Below, piece by piece: positions 8,539-17,493 of a stretch of DNA of 64,000 bases; within the stretch, counting starts at the first letter, position 1; the number at the start of each line of letters is the position of its first letter. The notes beneath the pieces are model-generated. The model was not told the DNA's origin. It saw only the letters and a list, made by a program, of their open reading frames with translations, and did no database searches. The DNA comes from RGIG4608 sp964413365 (lineage in GTDB: Bacteria > Bacillota > Clostridia > Oscillospirales > CAG-272): contig CAYPRM010000001.1 in NCBI GenBank assembly GCA_964413365.1, forward strand, positions 1 through 64,000. The letters are read 5' to 3'. Position numbers and translations under genes: made by a program.

Positions 8539-9294
8539 TTATAGTCTTTTTGCAAGCTCGAGAGCGATATAAAAATGCGTCAGACGCTCGTCAATATCCA
8601 TTCCTGCAAGTATACTTCTCTCCCACGTGCTCGAATCGAGATTGTCGGCGCGGTAGGTGAAGGGGTAGAATTCGAGTCCCTCGTATTTTGCGACCGCCTG
8701 ACATGCGGCGATCTCCATCTCGACGCAGATACAGCCCTCCGCCCGTCTTGCCTCCATATTTTTCCGAGTCTCGCGGTATATCCCGTCCGTCGTCCATGTT
8801 TTTCCGACGACGTAGCTGACGCCGATGGAGTCGAAGATCTCTGCCACCTTGCGATATCCCTCTATCTCAACATAATCGGACGGCGGCAGGTAGTGGTAGC
8901 TCACGCCCTCGTCACGGTATGCGGCGCTCGGCACGATGAGAAATGATGGCGGTATGGTGCGGTCAAGTCCGCCGCACGAGCCAAAGAGGACGAATTTTTT
9001 ACAGGAGAGGATGAAGGATACCTCCTGAAGTAAGACAGCGGTAAGTGGCGCGCCGACGTCCGTTTTGATTATGCCGATGCTCGTGCCCTTGATACGATAT
9101 ACGGGGTACGGGTTTGCGACGCTGCATATCTGGTCGCAGATCAGCTCAAGCATTCCGTCCTCACGCAGAGCGTCCATTATTTTACATGAAAAGTTGATGA
9201 TACAGACATCTATTGTGATATCGCTCTTTTTGTATACCTTATCAGGTGTGATCAGGGCTTCCCTTGTAGGATCAAAAGAATTTATTATGCTCAT
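8539..9294 (-). CDS. Nucleoside phosphorylase (PNP/UDP phosphorylase family)
   Basis: A 251-residue phosphorylase that would split a nucleoside with phosphate into base and ribose 1-phosphate. The family signature GSCGG is in FVLFGSCGGLDRTI, followed by IVPSAAYRDEGVSYHYLPPS, and the substrate-binding CVEMEIAACQAVAKY motif (Met-Glu for ribose hydroxyls). The protein resembles the uridine phosphorylase subgroup, but base specificity cannot be read. Its ATG overlaps the TGA of the upstream uronate-isomerase-like gene (ATGA), so the two are translationally coupled. It ends at a bidirectional terminator. Confidence 0.85.
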   Translation of the reverse strand: MSIINSFDPTREALITPDKVYKKSDITIDVCIINFSCKIMDALREDGMLELICDQICSVANPYPVYRIKGTSIGIIKTDVGAPLTAVLLQEVSFILSCKKFVLFGSCGGLDRTIPPSFLIVPSAAYRDEGVSYHYLPPSDYVEIEGYRKVAEIFDSIGVSYVVGKTWTTDGIYRETRKNMEARRAEGCICVEMEIAACQAVAKYEGLEFYPFTYRADNLDSSTWERSILAGMDIDERLTHFYIALELAKRL

Positions 9295-10349
9295 AAAAGT
9301 ATATCCTTGATATTATTATAAAAAATATTGCGTGCGAGAGTGGCAAGGGATTCATACGTATCGAGGTATTCCTCGCGCTCATAGATCTCCCCAAGAACAT
9401 TACATATCTCACGGCGTAGGTAGTCAGCTCTTGCGATATCACGTGCGTAGCCTGTGCCACGCGCAGTGATAAACGCCTTCCCTATCGCGCCCCGACACAT
9501 AAGCTCCCTTACCTGTCGTTTAAAGTGATCCTCGCTATCTCCAATATCGAAAATGGCAAGCGTGGCGTGCTTTTTCGGGAGAGCGTGGCACGCATTGAGA
9601 TATTTCAGGAGCTGATCGGAATTCTCGCCCTCGCAAACGAGCAAGCAAAGATCACGCTCGCGGCAGATAGCGCCTGCTATGCGCGCGATCTGTAAATCAA
9701 GCATTGCCCACTCCGACTGCGTTATGACCTCGCCGCGGCTGGATCTTTTCAAGATCTCCCCGACAAGGTACGGATTCGGATGCGTCAGATCCTGCGGTGC
9801 GTGCACAAGGATCGCCCCGCACCCAGTTCTCTCGACCTCTGCAAGTATTGCCCCCTCGAGCATATCGAGCGAGCCTTCACCTGCGAGCCTTTTTGTATCA
9901 AGCGTCAGATAAGGCACACACTCTGTGTTCATTCTTTTCAGTAGCTCTCTCTCGCTGATGCCAAGATAAGCGATCCTCTCGTTCAGAGTGGACCAAAGCT
10001 CCGAGCAGGTCGCAGCACTTATCGGCAGGTCGCACTCCCAGAGCATTCGCAGTTCAATATGGGAGAGCAGATATATCGGATTTCCGACGGCGGAGGGCAG
10101 GATCTCGCAAAATGCCCTGAGCTTTTCAAAATCCGAGGAGCTGCCGCTGATATATTTCTCATCCACGGAGCACCGCCTCATAAGATTAAGCTTTTCCGCA
10201 TCGGAAAGGAGAAATGCCTCTGCGATATTATCGTATTTTGCATCGTGCATATCGGAAAACGGCACGAACGAGAGCGTCGGGAGGTCATTTACAGCGTCAA
10301 AATAAAGCTTGCGTGCTGTGGCGTTGTTCAAAAGATAATTTTCGCTCAT
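9291..10349 (-). CDS. Uronate isomerase (UxaC)-like protein lacking catalytic residues
   Basis: A 352-residue protein that aligns by eye with glucuronate isomerase over most of its length: LLNNATARKLYFDAVNDLP at the start, VDEKYISGSSSDFEKLRAF, LPSAVGNPIYLLSHIEL, and a C-terminal ADYLRREICNVLGE...NIFYNNIKD. The metal-binding H-x-H that follows LPIIDY in UxaC is replaced by Val29-Pro30-Phe31, the LHIGA histidine by LVCEG, and the TDSR aspartate by TAR, and the protein is about 110 residues shorter. It therefore should not be an active isomerase as known. Own promoter; coupled to the nucleoside phosphorylase downstream. Start ATG at 10349 with GGAGGTCAGGTAT. Function unknown; a sensor, scaffold or new reaction are options. 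Confidence 0.75.
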   Translation of the reverse strand: MSENYLLNNATARKLYFDAVNDLPTLSFVPFSDMHDAKYDNIAEAFLLSDAEKLNLMRRCSVDEKYISGSSSDFEKLRAFCEILPSAVGNPIYLLSHIELRMLWECDLPISAATCSELWSTLNERIAYLGISERELLKRMNTECVPYLTLDTKRLAGEGSLDMLEGAILAEVERTGCGAILVHAPQDLTHPNPYLVGEILKRSSRGEVITQSEWAMLDLQIARIAGAICRERDLCLLVCEGENSDQLLKYLNACHALPKKHATLAIFDIGDSEDHFKRQVRELMCRGAIGKAFITARGTGYARDIARADYLRREICNVLGEIYEREEYLDTYESLATLARNIFYNNIKDILL

Positions 10350-10381
10350 ATATACCTGACCTCCGTTCTGCTTTTTTTACT

Positions 10382-10410
10382 ATGATACCATATTTCACGA
10401 AAAAATGCAA
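10382..10410 (-). promoter_or_regulatory. sigma-A promoter of the UxaC-like gene
   Basis: Reverse strand: TTGCAT (10410-10405), 17 nt, TATCAT (10387-10382). Confidence 0.6.
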
Positions 10411-10425
10411 TAAAAATATAAAAAA

Positions 10426-10442
10426 GAGATGCAGAGCATCTC
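10426..10442 (-). terminator. Terminator of the dxs-dtxR operon
   Basis: GAGATGC (10426-10432) and GCATCTC (10436-10442) form a hairpin that overlaps the stop codon of the regulator gene and is followed on the reverse strand by TTTTTTATA. Confidence 0.8.
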
Positions 10443-10815
10443 AATTTTTATTTGAATAAAATTTGTTTTTGATCGCCTCAAAGGACTCATCGCTTATATG
10501 GTGCTCAAGCTTGCAGGCGTCGACGCTCGCCGTTTGCTCACTGACACCAATGGAGATGAGCACCTTAGTAAGTATCTTATGTCTTTCATAGATCTTCTCT
10601 GCGATCTCCCTGCCCGAGTCGGTAAGGAAAAGGTGTCCCGCTCTGTCCACGGTAACGTGTCCGCTCTTCTTTAGAATTCCGAGAGCGCGGCTGACGCTCG
10701 GCTTGCTGTATCCGAGGTAATCACAAATATCTATCGCGCGGACGTCTCCGCCCCTTTCTTCGGAGAGAACGAGAATGCTCTCAAGATACATCTCTCCCGA
10801 TTCATACATGCTCAT
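10441..10815 (-). CDS. DtxR/MntR-family metal-dependent transcriptional regulator
   Basis: A 124-residue regulator with an N-terminal winged helix: GEMYLESILVLSEE, VRAIDICDYLGYSKPSVSRALGILKKSGHV and LFLTDSGREIAEKIYERH, followed by the metal-binding/dimerisation helices with DACKLEHHISDESFEAI. The Cys-x-x-Glu-His-His arrangement (CKLEHHIS) is typical of DtxR/MntR proteins that sense Fe or Mn. There is no SH3-like C-terminal domain, so it is of the short MntR-type. It lies 9 nt downstream of dxs, apparently in the same transcript. Whether it controls iron uptake or manganese is not readable here. Confidence 0.88.
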   Translation of the reverse strand: MSMYESGEMYLESILVLSEERGGDVRAIDICDYLGYSKPSVSRALGILKKSGHVTVDRAGHLFLTDSGREIAEKIYERHKILTKVLISIGVSEQTASVDACKLEHHISDESFEAIKNKFYSNKN

Positions 10816-10824
10816 ATCTTCCTC

Positions 10825-12693
10825 CTACATTTTTCTTATTTTTTCTGCAACGGATGCACCGTCAAGCCCCATAGAGGCGTAAATATCCTCGCCGTATTTA
10901 TCCGCAAAGCTGTTCTCCACGGCAATGATCCGAGCGGTCCTGCCATCGATCGCACCGATGGCATCAAGTGTATCTCGGAGCATCATTCCAAAGCCCCCTG
11001 CCTTTATCTCCTCCTCAAGCGTTACTATCCTTCTGACGCTCTCGGGCATAGCGCCTGCAACATCCCGTGCAAGGTCGGCATAGGGCATTATACGCTCGGC
11101 AAGGATCACTCCTGCACGTATGCCCTCGCGGCCAAGAATCTCCTGCGCGCGCAGTGCCTCAAGTGTGATCTGACCGTGGGTTATGATGAGGGTATCTATA
11201 TTATCATTATCGGAATAATTTTTCCTTATCGTGAGACTCTCAGCAGGCGTGCTGTAAAACGCCTCCACGATCTCGGGATGCTCTCCGCCCTTCGGATATC
11301 TTATAGCGCAGGGGGAGTTGATCTGTACAGATGCTGCGAGCGCACGTCTCAATGCGTCATAAGTAACGGGTGCATAGAGTGTCATATTGGGTATCTGCGA
11401 AAGCATAGCGACGTCGTATATACCGTGGTGAGTCGGACCGTCGGAAGCGTTCAAGCCAGCGCGGTCGATGCATATACGGACGGGCAAGCCCTGAAGTGCC
11501 ATATCGTGGAGCATATTGTCATATGAGCGCTGAAGGAAGGTCGAATAGACCGCAAAATACGGTTTCATTCCCTCCGCGGCAAGTCCGCAGGCAAACGTGA
11601 GTGCGTGCTCCTCGGCTATCCCGACGTCGAATATCCTATCGGGCATCCTCCTTGAAAATTCAAGAAGCCCCGTGCCATCGAGCATGGCGGCACTTATTGC
11701 GCAGATCCTGCTGTCCTGCTCTGCGAGCTCGAGCATCGTCTTGCCGAACTGCTCGGAAAAGCTCGTTTCGGTAGCCCTTGCGTCACTCGGGGAGATCCCG
11801 TGATATTTCGACGGATCCTTCTCAGCAGGCTCATAGCCCATTCCCTTAAGAGTCTTTACGTGGACTATTGCGCTCTCCTTGCAGGATCTCGCGATTCTAA
11901 GTGCATCCTCGACCTGCTTTTCGTCGTTTCCGTCAACAGGTCCTACGTAAAAGAGTCCGAGATTTTCAAAGTAGTTAGAGCCGTAAAAGATGTCCTTTAT
12001 ACGCATCTTGACGGACTGCAGAGCCTTGAATATGTATTTTCCGATAAGGGGTATGCCGAGCACCGCACGCTTGACAAGCTGCTTCGTTTTGACATATCCC
12101 GAGTGAAGTCTGAGCTTCGTAAGTATTCTTGCAAAGCTGCCGATATTCTTTGATATCGACATCTCGTTTTCGTTGAGCACTATGACAAGGTGAAGATCAC
12201 GCTCGATATTGTTGAGCGCCTCGTGGACCATTCCGCCCGTGAATGCGCCGTCTCCGAGCACCACGACCGTCGTCGCATCGTTGCCGAGCAGCTTATCCGC
12301 CTGCGCAAAGCCGATGCCCGCGGAAACGGATGTTGAGCTGTGCCCTGCACCAAAGCAGTCGTATTCGCTCTCACTCCTCTTGGTAAAGCCGCTCAAGCCT
12401 CCGCCGCGTCTGAGCGTGTCGAAGTCATCGCGTCTGCCCGTAACTATCTTGTGTACATAGCTCTGGTGTCCGACGTCGAATATCAAATGATCGTGCGGCA
12501 CGTCAAAAACTCTGTGTATCGCCAGCGTCAACTCGACCACTCCAAGATTTGAGGCGAGATGCCCCCCGTTCTCTGTGACCTTTTCAACCAAAAAATCTCG
12601 GATCTCCTTGGCAAGCGAGGTTATTTCATCCTCCTGCAAGCCCTTAAGATCCGCAGGAGAATTTATTTTGCTCAGGTATTTGTATTCCGACAT
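10825..12693 (-). CDS. dxs: 1-deoxy-D-xylulose-5-phosphate synthase
   Basis: First enzyme of the MEP isoprenoid pathway: condenses pyruvate and glyceraldehyde 3-phosphate using thiamine diphosphate. The 622-residue length is normal. Recognisable parts: HLASNLGVVELTLAIHRVFD, FDVGHQSYVHKIVTGR, FGAGHSSTSVSAGIGFA, the ThDP motif GDGAFTGGMVHEALNN, the transketolase-like core with DVGIAEEHALTFACGLA, and ICIDRAGLNASDGPTHHG. Start ATG at 12693 after GGGAGAATTTT. It has its own promoter and is followed by a DtxR-type metal regulator. Later MEP enzymes IspG/IspH are Fe-S proteins, a possible reason for the pairing (inference). Confidence 0.97.
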   Translation of the reverse strand: MSEYKYLSKINSPADLKGLQEDEITSLAKEIRDFLVEKVTENGGHLASNLGVVELTLAIHRVFDVPHDHLIFDVGHQSYVHKIVTGRRDDFDTLRRGGGLSGFTKRSESEYDCFGAGHSSTSVSAGIGFAQADKLLGNDATTVVVLGDGAFTGGMVHEALNNIERDLHLVIVLNENEMSISKNIGSFARILTKLRLHSGYVKTKQLVKRAVLGIPLIGKYIFKALQSVKMRIKDIFYGSNYFENLGLFYVGPVDGNDEKQVEDALRIARSCKESAIVHVKTLKGMGYEPAEKDPSKYHGISPSDARATETSFSEQFGKTMLELAEQDSRICAISAAMLDGTGLLEFSRRMPDRIFDVGIAEEHALTFACGLAAEGMKPYFAVYSTFLQRSYDNMLHDMALQGLPVRICIDRAGLNASDGPTHHGIYDVAMLSQIPNMTLYAPVTYDALRRALAASVQINSPCAIRYPKGGEHPEIVEAFYSTPAESLTIRKNYSDNDNIDTLIITHGQITLEALRAQEILGREGIRAGVILAERIMPYADLARDVAGAMPESVRRIVTLEEEIKAGGFGMMLRDTLDAIGAIDGRTARIIAVENSFADKYGEDIYASMGLDGASVAEKIRKM

Positions 12694-12724
12694 AAAATTC
12701 TCCCGTATTGTATCATCTCCCTAT

Positions 12725-12752
12725 ATTATATCATTTTTTGAAATTATTTCAA
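12725..12752 (-). promoter_or_regulatory. sigma-A promoter of dxs
   Basis: Reverse strand: TTGAAA (12752-12747), 16 nt, TATAAT (12730-12725). Confidence 0.7.
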
Positions 12753-12830
12753 TAGTTATTTGTAAATTTATAAAAAAGTATGATCAAGAGTCCACATAGC
12801 GAAAATTTCAAGATTTTCAGAAAAGTTCAA

Positions 12831-12859
12831 AAAAAGACTGCCGCGTTGGCAGTCTTTTT
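12831..12859 (-). terminator. Terminator after the Ntn hydrolase gene
   Basis: AAAAAGACTGCC (12831-12842) pairs with GGCAGTCTTTTT (12848-12859); a T run follows on the reverse strand. Confidence 0.85.
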
Positions 12860-12865
12860 AAGGTG

Positions 12866-13963
12866 TTATTTAAGTGTTAGCTTATTTTCGCCCAGATCGT
12901 AGGAATAGGTATCGCTCCAATGGCGGCGGATGACGATCTCGGCGGTGCGGTCGGTATTGTTAAAGACGATCGACCACTGAGTATTACTCGTAAGAGAGCC
13001 ATCCTTAGGTTCCTGTGATGCGGAAATGAGGGCGTCCCATGCGGTATCATTCGTATGATTGCCCTTTTGCTCCTCAAACACATCGAGGATCGCTTCATAT
13101 CTTTCCTTACCGTGTCCGTAGATGCCGTTCCTCTGATTGGGAAGAACGCGATCGGCGTAAATGGTATAGAAATTCGTAACTACATCGACGGGGGTTGCCA
13201 CGAGCTCACGAGTCTCGCTTTCGCAATCATACTCGACTACTCTGCCGTCTCCGCTCGCGTCGTTGATATAGAAGTGGTAATCCTTGCCTGCCGATGCGAA
13301 CATATCGTACTGACTGAGAAGCTCGACCGCCTCCTCGGTGGTTGCCGCTCTATCAAGGACAAGTCGTATTGCAAGCGTTGTGAAGATGGTGGGCTTACCT
13401 GTATTCTGATTTACGGGGGTACTATCGACGACGAGAACAGCTATCGAAACGCCCTTTTCATTCATACCGTCAAGGCAGATAAAGGGTGCTGTCAGAGTCG
13501 CCATTCTTTTAGCTATGCTCTCCTCGGGGTGATCTGCTGAAACATTATTGAGTGCCGCAAAGGCGACGGAGCTATATCCGTCCTTGGGATCACAGTAGAC
13601 GAGCATTGCGGATGTGTTTTTGCTGAAGTCGTAATTCCTTCCCATACGCTCGTCCCCATCCGTGCCCGTGAGCTGAAATGCGGAGCAACCGAAATTGGGT
13701 GCCTCAATAGATACCGGGAGAAGCGGCAGGGATTCGGTGAGAATTGCATCGAACATAGCCTGATTATCTGAAATTCCGTAATTGATGATGTTCTCAATAC
13801 TGTAATCATACTTAACATTCATCGTATAAAGGTCGAAGCCGTCGTCGTAGGAGCTGATCTTTTCGATGGACGCCACGGTTGCTATTCTTGTGGCATAGAT
13901 GCCGAAGAAGGTCAGAATACACACGAGAATCAATGCGAGAATTACAATCAATACCTGTTTCAT
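12866..13963 (-). CDS. Membrane-tethered Ntn hydrolase, choloylglycine hydrolase/C45-like
   Basis: A 365-residue protein with one N-terminal membrane helix (about residues 3-24) and an extracellular linear-amide C-N hydrolase domain. The expected nucleophile is Cys93 in FGCSAF; Arg109 and Asp112 in GRNYDF stand 16 and 19 residues later, the same spacing as Cys2, Arg18 and Asp21 in bile salt hydrolase. Later come GMNEKGVSIAVLVVD and TNFYT. In this superfamily the Cys must be freed as the N-terminal residue; here a 92-residue anchor precedes it, implying either self-cleavage or an unusual unprocessed form. Lies downstream of lysS on the same strand. Substrate unknown. Confidence 0.78.
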   Translation of the reverse strand: MKQVLIVILALILVCILTFFGIYATRIATVASIEKISSYDDGFDLYTMNVKYDYSIENIINYGISDNQAMFDAILTESLPLLPVSIEAPNFGCSAFQLTGTDGDERMGRNYDFSKNTSAMLVYCDPKDGYSSVAFAALNNVSADHPEESIAKRMATLTAPFICLDGMNEKGVSIAVLVVDSTPVNQNTGKPTIFTTLAIRLVLDRAATTEEAVELLSQYDMFASAGKDYHFYINDASGDGRVVEYDCESETRELVATPVDVVTNFYTIYADRVLPNQRNGIYGHGKERYEAILDVFEEQKGNHTNDTAWDALISASQEPKDGSLTSNTQWSIVFNNTDRTAEIVIRRHWSDTYSYDLGENKLTLK

Positions 13964-13995
13964 AATAAAACCTCCGTAATATTTTGTTATATAAA

Positions 13996-15516
13996 TCAGT
14001 CTATGGGTTTCATTGTGGGGAAAAGGAGAACGTCTCTTATGGCTGCGGAATCCGTAAGAAGCATAACAAGGCGGTCAACTCCAAATCCGAGGCCTCCCGT
14101 GGGGGCAAGTCCGTATTCAAGCGCCGTTACGTAATCGTAGTCGACCTCTGCATTGGAATCGGGCTCCTCGGCGAGCTTTGCAGCTACCTGACGCTCGAAG
14201 CGCTCCTTCTGATCAATGGGATCGTTGAGCTCGCTGAACGCATTGCCGAACTCGGTCGCGTTGATGAAATACTCAAATCTCTCGGTAAACGCAGGCTCAT
14301 CTGCCTTACGCTTTGCGAGGGGGCTGTTTTCTACGGGATAATCGTAGATAAATGTGGGCTGTATGAGGTGCTCCTCAACGAAGGCGTCAAAGAGCTCTGC
14401 GAGCACAGTGCCCTTGGTTGCGTTTTCGGGAACGTCGACATGAAGCTCCTTTGCGCACGCTCTTGCGTCCTCGTCTGTCTTCCAGTCGTAATAATCCTTA
14501 CCAGAATACTTCTTTACTGCCTCGACCATGCTAAGGCGCTCCCAATGGGACATATCTATCTCCGTACCCTGATACGTTATCGTGGTAGAGCCACAAACCT
14601 TGAGAGCAAGGAGCTTATACATCTCCTCAACAAGATCCATCATGCCCTTATAATCTGTGAACGCCTGATAGAGCTCGACGGTCGTGAACTCGGGGTTATG
14701 CTTTGTATCCATACCCTCGTTTCTGAAAATGCGTCCGACCTCGTAAACGCGATCCATACCGCCGACGATAAGACGCTTGAGGTAGAGCTCTGTCTCGATC
14801 CTGAGATACATATCCATATCGAGCGTATTATGGTGAGTCTTGAAGGGGCGAGCGGATGCACCGATCTCGAGGGGCACAAGTATGGGAGTATCGACCTCAA
14901 GGAAGCCCTTTCCGTCGAGATATTCCCTTATATACTTAAGAATGAGGCTGCGCTTAACGAAGGTATCCTTGACCTCGGGATTCATAATGAGGTCGACATA
15001 CCTCTGACGGTAGCGCAGGTCGGTATCCCTGAGTCCGTGGAACTTCTCGGGGAGAGGAAGAAGGGATTTTGCAAGAAGCTCAATTCCGTAAACGTGGACG
15101 GAGATCTCTCCGCGGCGAGTCATAAATACCTTACCCGATACGCCGACTATATCGCCGATATCCCACTTTTTATACTGCTCGAAGGTCTCCTCGCCGACGT
15201 CGTTGATGCGGATGTAGCACTGTATTCTGCCCTTTCCGTCCATAACGTCGATGAAATTTGCCTTACCCATATCGCGGCGGCTCATGATCCTGCCCGCGAT
15301 TCTTACATCCTTCTCATTATATTCGTCGAAATTGTTTTTGATATCGACGCTGTAAGTATCAAAATCGTACCTTACCTTCTGAAAGGGATCATTGCCCGAC
15401 TCCTTGAGTGCGGTGAGCTTATCCCTTCTTATCTGAAGAACGGAATTGAGTTCTCTTTCCTCCTCTGCTGTGAGGAGCTCGTCATTTATCTCATTTACAT
15501 TGTTTATTTCCGCCAT
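13996..15516 (-). CDS. lysS: Lysyl-tRNA synthetase, class II
   Basis: Charges tRNA-Lys. The 506-residue product has an N-terminal OB-fold anticodon-binding domain (VRIAGRIMSRRDMGKANFIDVMDG), motif 2 (RIFRNEGMDTKHNPEFTTVELYQA) and motif 3 (GLAPTGGLGFGVDRLVMLLTDSAAIRDVLLFP). The C-terminus ends shortly after motif 3, as usual. It begins 14 nt after greA, behind CTCGGAGGTAAAA, so the two form an operon, a pairing common in Firmicutes. Confidence 0.98.
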   Translation of the reverse strand: MAEINNVNEINDELLTAEEERELNSVLQIRRDKLTALKESGNDPFQKVRYDFDTYSVDIKNNFDEYNEKDVRIAGRIMSRRDMGKANFIDVMDGKGRIQCYIRINDVGEETFEQYKKWDIGDIVGVSGKVFMTRRGEISVHVYGIELLAKSLLPLPEKFHGLRDTDLRYRQRYVDLIMNPEVKDTFVKRSLILKYIREYLDGKGFLEVDTPILVPLEIGASARPFKTHHNTLDMDMYLRIETELYLKRLIVGGMDRVYEVGRIFRNEGMDTKHNPEFTTVELYQAFTDYKGMMDLVEEMYKLLALKVCGSTTITYQGTEIDMSHWERLSMVEAVKKYSGKDYYDWKTDEDARACAKELHVDVPENATKGTVLAELFDAFVEEHLIQPTFIYDYPVENSPLAKRKADEPAFTERFEYFINATEFGNAFSELNDPIDQKERFERQVAAKLAEEPDSNAEVDYDYVTALEYGLAPTGGLGFGVDRLVMLLTDSAAIRDVLLFPTMKPID

Positions 15517-15530
15517 TTTTACCTCCGAGC

Positions 15531-16016
15531 TTATCTTCTCGTAACCTCAAGGACTGTAAGTGTGAGAACGCCCGTGGGAGTCTCAACGCTTATCTTATCC
15601 TTGCCCGCACTTCTGCCCATAAGAGCGTGTCCTATGGGGGACTGATCCGAGATCTTGCCCTCAAGAGGATCGACCTCGTTTGAGCCGACAATATTATATT
15701 CCACTTCCTTGCCGAGTCTGTCGTTGAATACTCTTACGGTCGAGCCGATACTTACTACCGTGGTATCTATAGCGGTCTCGTCAACGATGAGCGCATTGTC
15801 GATCAGCGCCTGAAGCTCAAGGATCCTCGCCTCGTTCTTTGCCTGTTCATTTCTCGCCTCGTCATACTCCGAGTTCTCCGAAAGGTCTCCGAAGGAGCGT
15901 GCGACCGCGATCGCTTCCTTTATCTCCTCACGCTTTACCGTTTGACGCTCTCTAAGCTCATCCTGAAGTGCCTGAAAGCCTTCCTTAGTATACAACATCT
16001 GTTTTGCCTTAGCCAT
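15531..16016 (-). CDS. greA: Transcription elongation factor GreA
   Basis: Rescues backtracked RNA polymerase by stimulating transcript cleavage. 161 residues with the N-terminal coiled coil (KEGFQALQDELRERQTVKREEIKEAIAVARSFGDLSENSEYDEARNEQ region, which holds the DLSENSEYDEA tip with its conserved acidic residues) and the C-terminal FKBP-like domain with EVDPLEGKISDQSPIGHALMGR. Start ATG at 16016. Co-transcribed with lysS. Confidence 0.97.
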   Translation of the reverse strand: MAKAKQMLYTKEGFQALQDELRERQTVKREEIKEAIAVARSFGDLSENSEYDEARNEQAKNEARILELQALIDNALIVDETAIDTTVVSIGSTVRVFNDRLGKEVEYNIVGSNEVDPLEGKISDQSPIGHALMGRSAGKDKISVETPTGVLTLTVLEVTRR

Positions 16017-16048
16017 GGTAATTCTCCTATATAATTATAATTATTTTT

Positions 16049-17440
16049 TTAATCTATCAGAACCGAGACAGCCTCCTGCAGCTGATTATCAATATCCTCG
16101 GTAAGCTTGTAGAAATTGATGCTTGCGGCCTCTCCCTCAAGTGCTACGGTATGATCCGGCTCGATGCCGATGCCGCCGTCATAGCCAACTCCGCAGGGTG
16201 GGAAATAAAGCTTGGTCGTGAGCTTAAGTGCACCGTGGTACTGCTCACCGTATGCGGAGAGCGATATGATGCTCTGCATGCTTCCCTTTCCGTAGGTCTT
16301 TTCGCCCACGATGGTGGCAAGCTCATGATCACGAAGTGCAGAGGTAAAGAGCTCTGCTGCGCTCGCGGAATTTCCGTTTGCGAGGACTACCATATCATAT
16401 CCTCTGTACTTACCGATATCCTCATTTGTAACATTACAGGTCGAGTATGCGGAGGACGAGGCATATTTAACGGTATCGACCTTGGTTATCTCGACAGCAC
16501 CACTCGAATCCTTGGTAGAAAGAATGATATCATCGCGCTGGAGCAAGGTGCTGAGCACAGCCACAACGGACGCGAGGTCTCCGCCCGGGTTATTGCGAAG
16601 ATCGAAGATGAACTTATCGCATCCTGACGCAATGAGCTGATCCATACAGCTCTTGAACTGCGTGGGGGTGGTAAGATTGAACTCGCTGATGGAGACGATT
16701 CCGACGGAGGAATCTCTCTTTGAGGTCTTGCAGGTAACGCTTACGGATGTTACCTTTGCCCTCTGAGCTTTAATGTCGATGACCGTTCCGTTTCTGTCCA
16801 CGGTAAATTCCGCATACGTGCCCTCTGCGCCCTTGAGCTTGGAGACAGCGTATTGGAAGGTCTCGTAGCAGGCGGCGTTATTTATCTCGTCATCGGTATA
16901 ATCGGGATAGAGCTCGCGGAGCGTGGTCTTATTCTTTTCAACTATATCGGCAAGAGCGACCGTTTTGCCGTCAACCTTTATATGGGTTAGCTTATCGCCC
17001 ACCTCGAGCGTGCTCTGCGCAGGGGAATCGGGCATTATCATAACTACCTCCATAAAGTAGCCGTCGTAGTCAAATATGACCTGAACGCCTATTCCGTAGA
17101 GGTCGCCCTGATTGTCGGATATAAGCTCCTCATACTCAGCAGGGGTATAGAACATAGCGTACTTATCCCCCGTTACCTGAAGGTATGCACGGATCGCGGC
17201 GATGACTGCGCTCTCGTAGTCGACGTCAAATATAGAATAATTTCTGAAAAGCGCGTCGATAAGATAGAAGGTATCCCTATAATCGTAGGACTCCCCACTT
17301 CCGTCGGGGCTTTCAATAGTGGGCTTTGTTGTGGTGGAGCTCATTTCGGGACCGACTATGATGCAGGAGATGCACGAGGTTACGATGATGACAAGCACGA
17401 TCGCGAGAGCTATGAGCGATAGCAATAAATTCTTTTTCAT
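16049..17440 (-). CDS. S41 C-terminal processing peptidase, lipoprotein-like
   Basis: A 463-residue tail-specific protease acting outside the membrane. The hydrophobic N-terminus carries a lipobox-like VTSC with Cys23, followed by a Thr/Ser-rich linker, an N-terminal helical region, a PDZ domain (about 112-228, GDLYGIGVQVIFDYDG, DSPAQSTLEVGDKLTHI) and the S41 catalytic domain with RNNPGGDLASVV, Ser360 in NGNSASAAELF and Lys385 in TYGKGSMQ, 25 residues apart as in Tsp. It lies upstream of greA on the same strand. In spore formers related proteases take part in signalling or cell-wall control, but no partner is visible. Confidence 0.9.
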   Translation of the reverse strand: MKKNLLLSLIALAIVLVIIVTSCISCIIVGPEMSSTTTKPTIESPDGSGESYDYRDTFYLIDALFRNYSIFDVDYESAVIAAIRAYLQVTGDKYAMFYTPAEYEELISDNQGDLYGIGVQVIFDYDGYFMEVVMIMPDSPAQSTLEVGDKLTHIKVDGKTVALADIVEKNKTTLRELYPDYTDDEINNAACYETFQYAVSKLKGAEGTYAEFTVDRNGTVIDIKAQRAKVTSVSVTCKTSKRDSSVGIVSISEFNLTTPTQFKSCMDQLIASGCDKFIFDLRNNPGGDLASVVAVLSTLLQRDDIILSTKDSSGAVEITKVDTVKYASSSAYSTCNVTNEDIGKYRGYDMVVLANGNSASAAELFTSALRDHELATIVGEKTYGKGSMQSIISLSAYGEQYHGALKLTTKLYFPPCGVGYDGGIGIEPDHTVALEGEAASINFYKLTEDIDNQLQEAVSVLID

Positions 17441-17493
17441 AATTTTGATTTTGCCTCCATTCCGCCATAGGCGTTTTTTTAGAAAAGCACACC

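Noticed and set aside
13984..15645. 553-codon open frame on the plus strand
   Set aside because: Antisense shadow of lysS and the end of greA.
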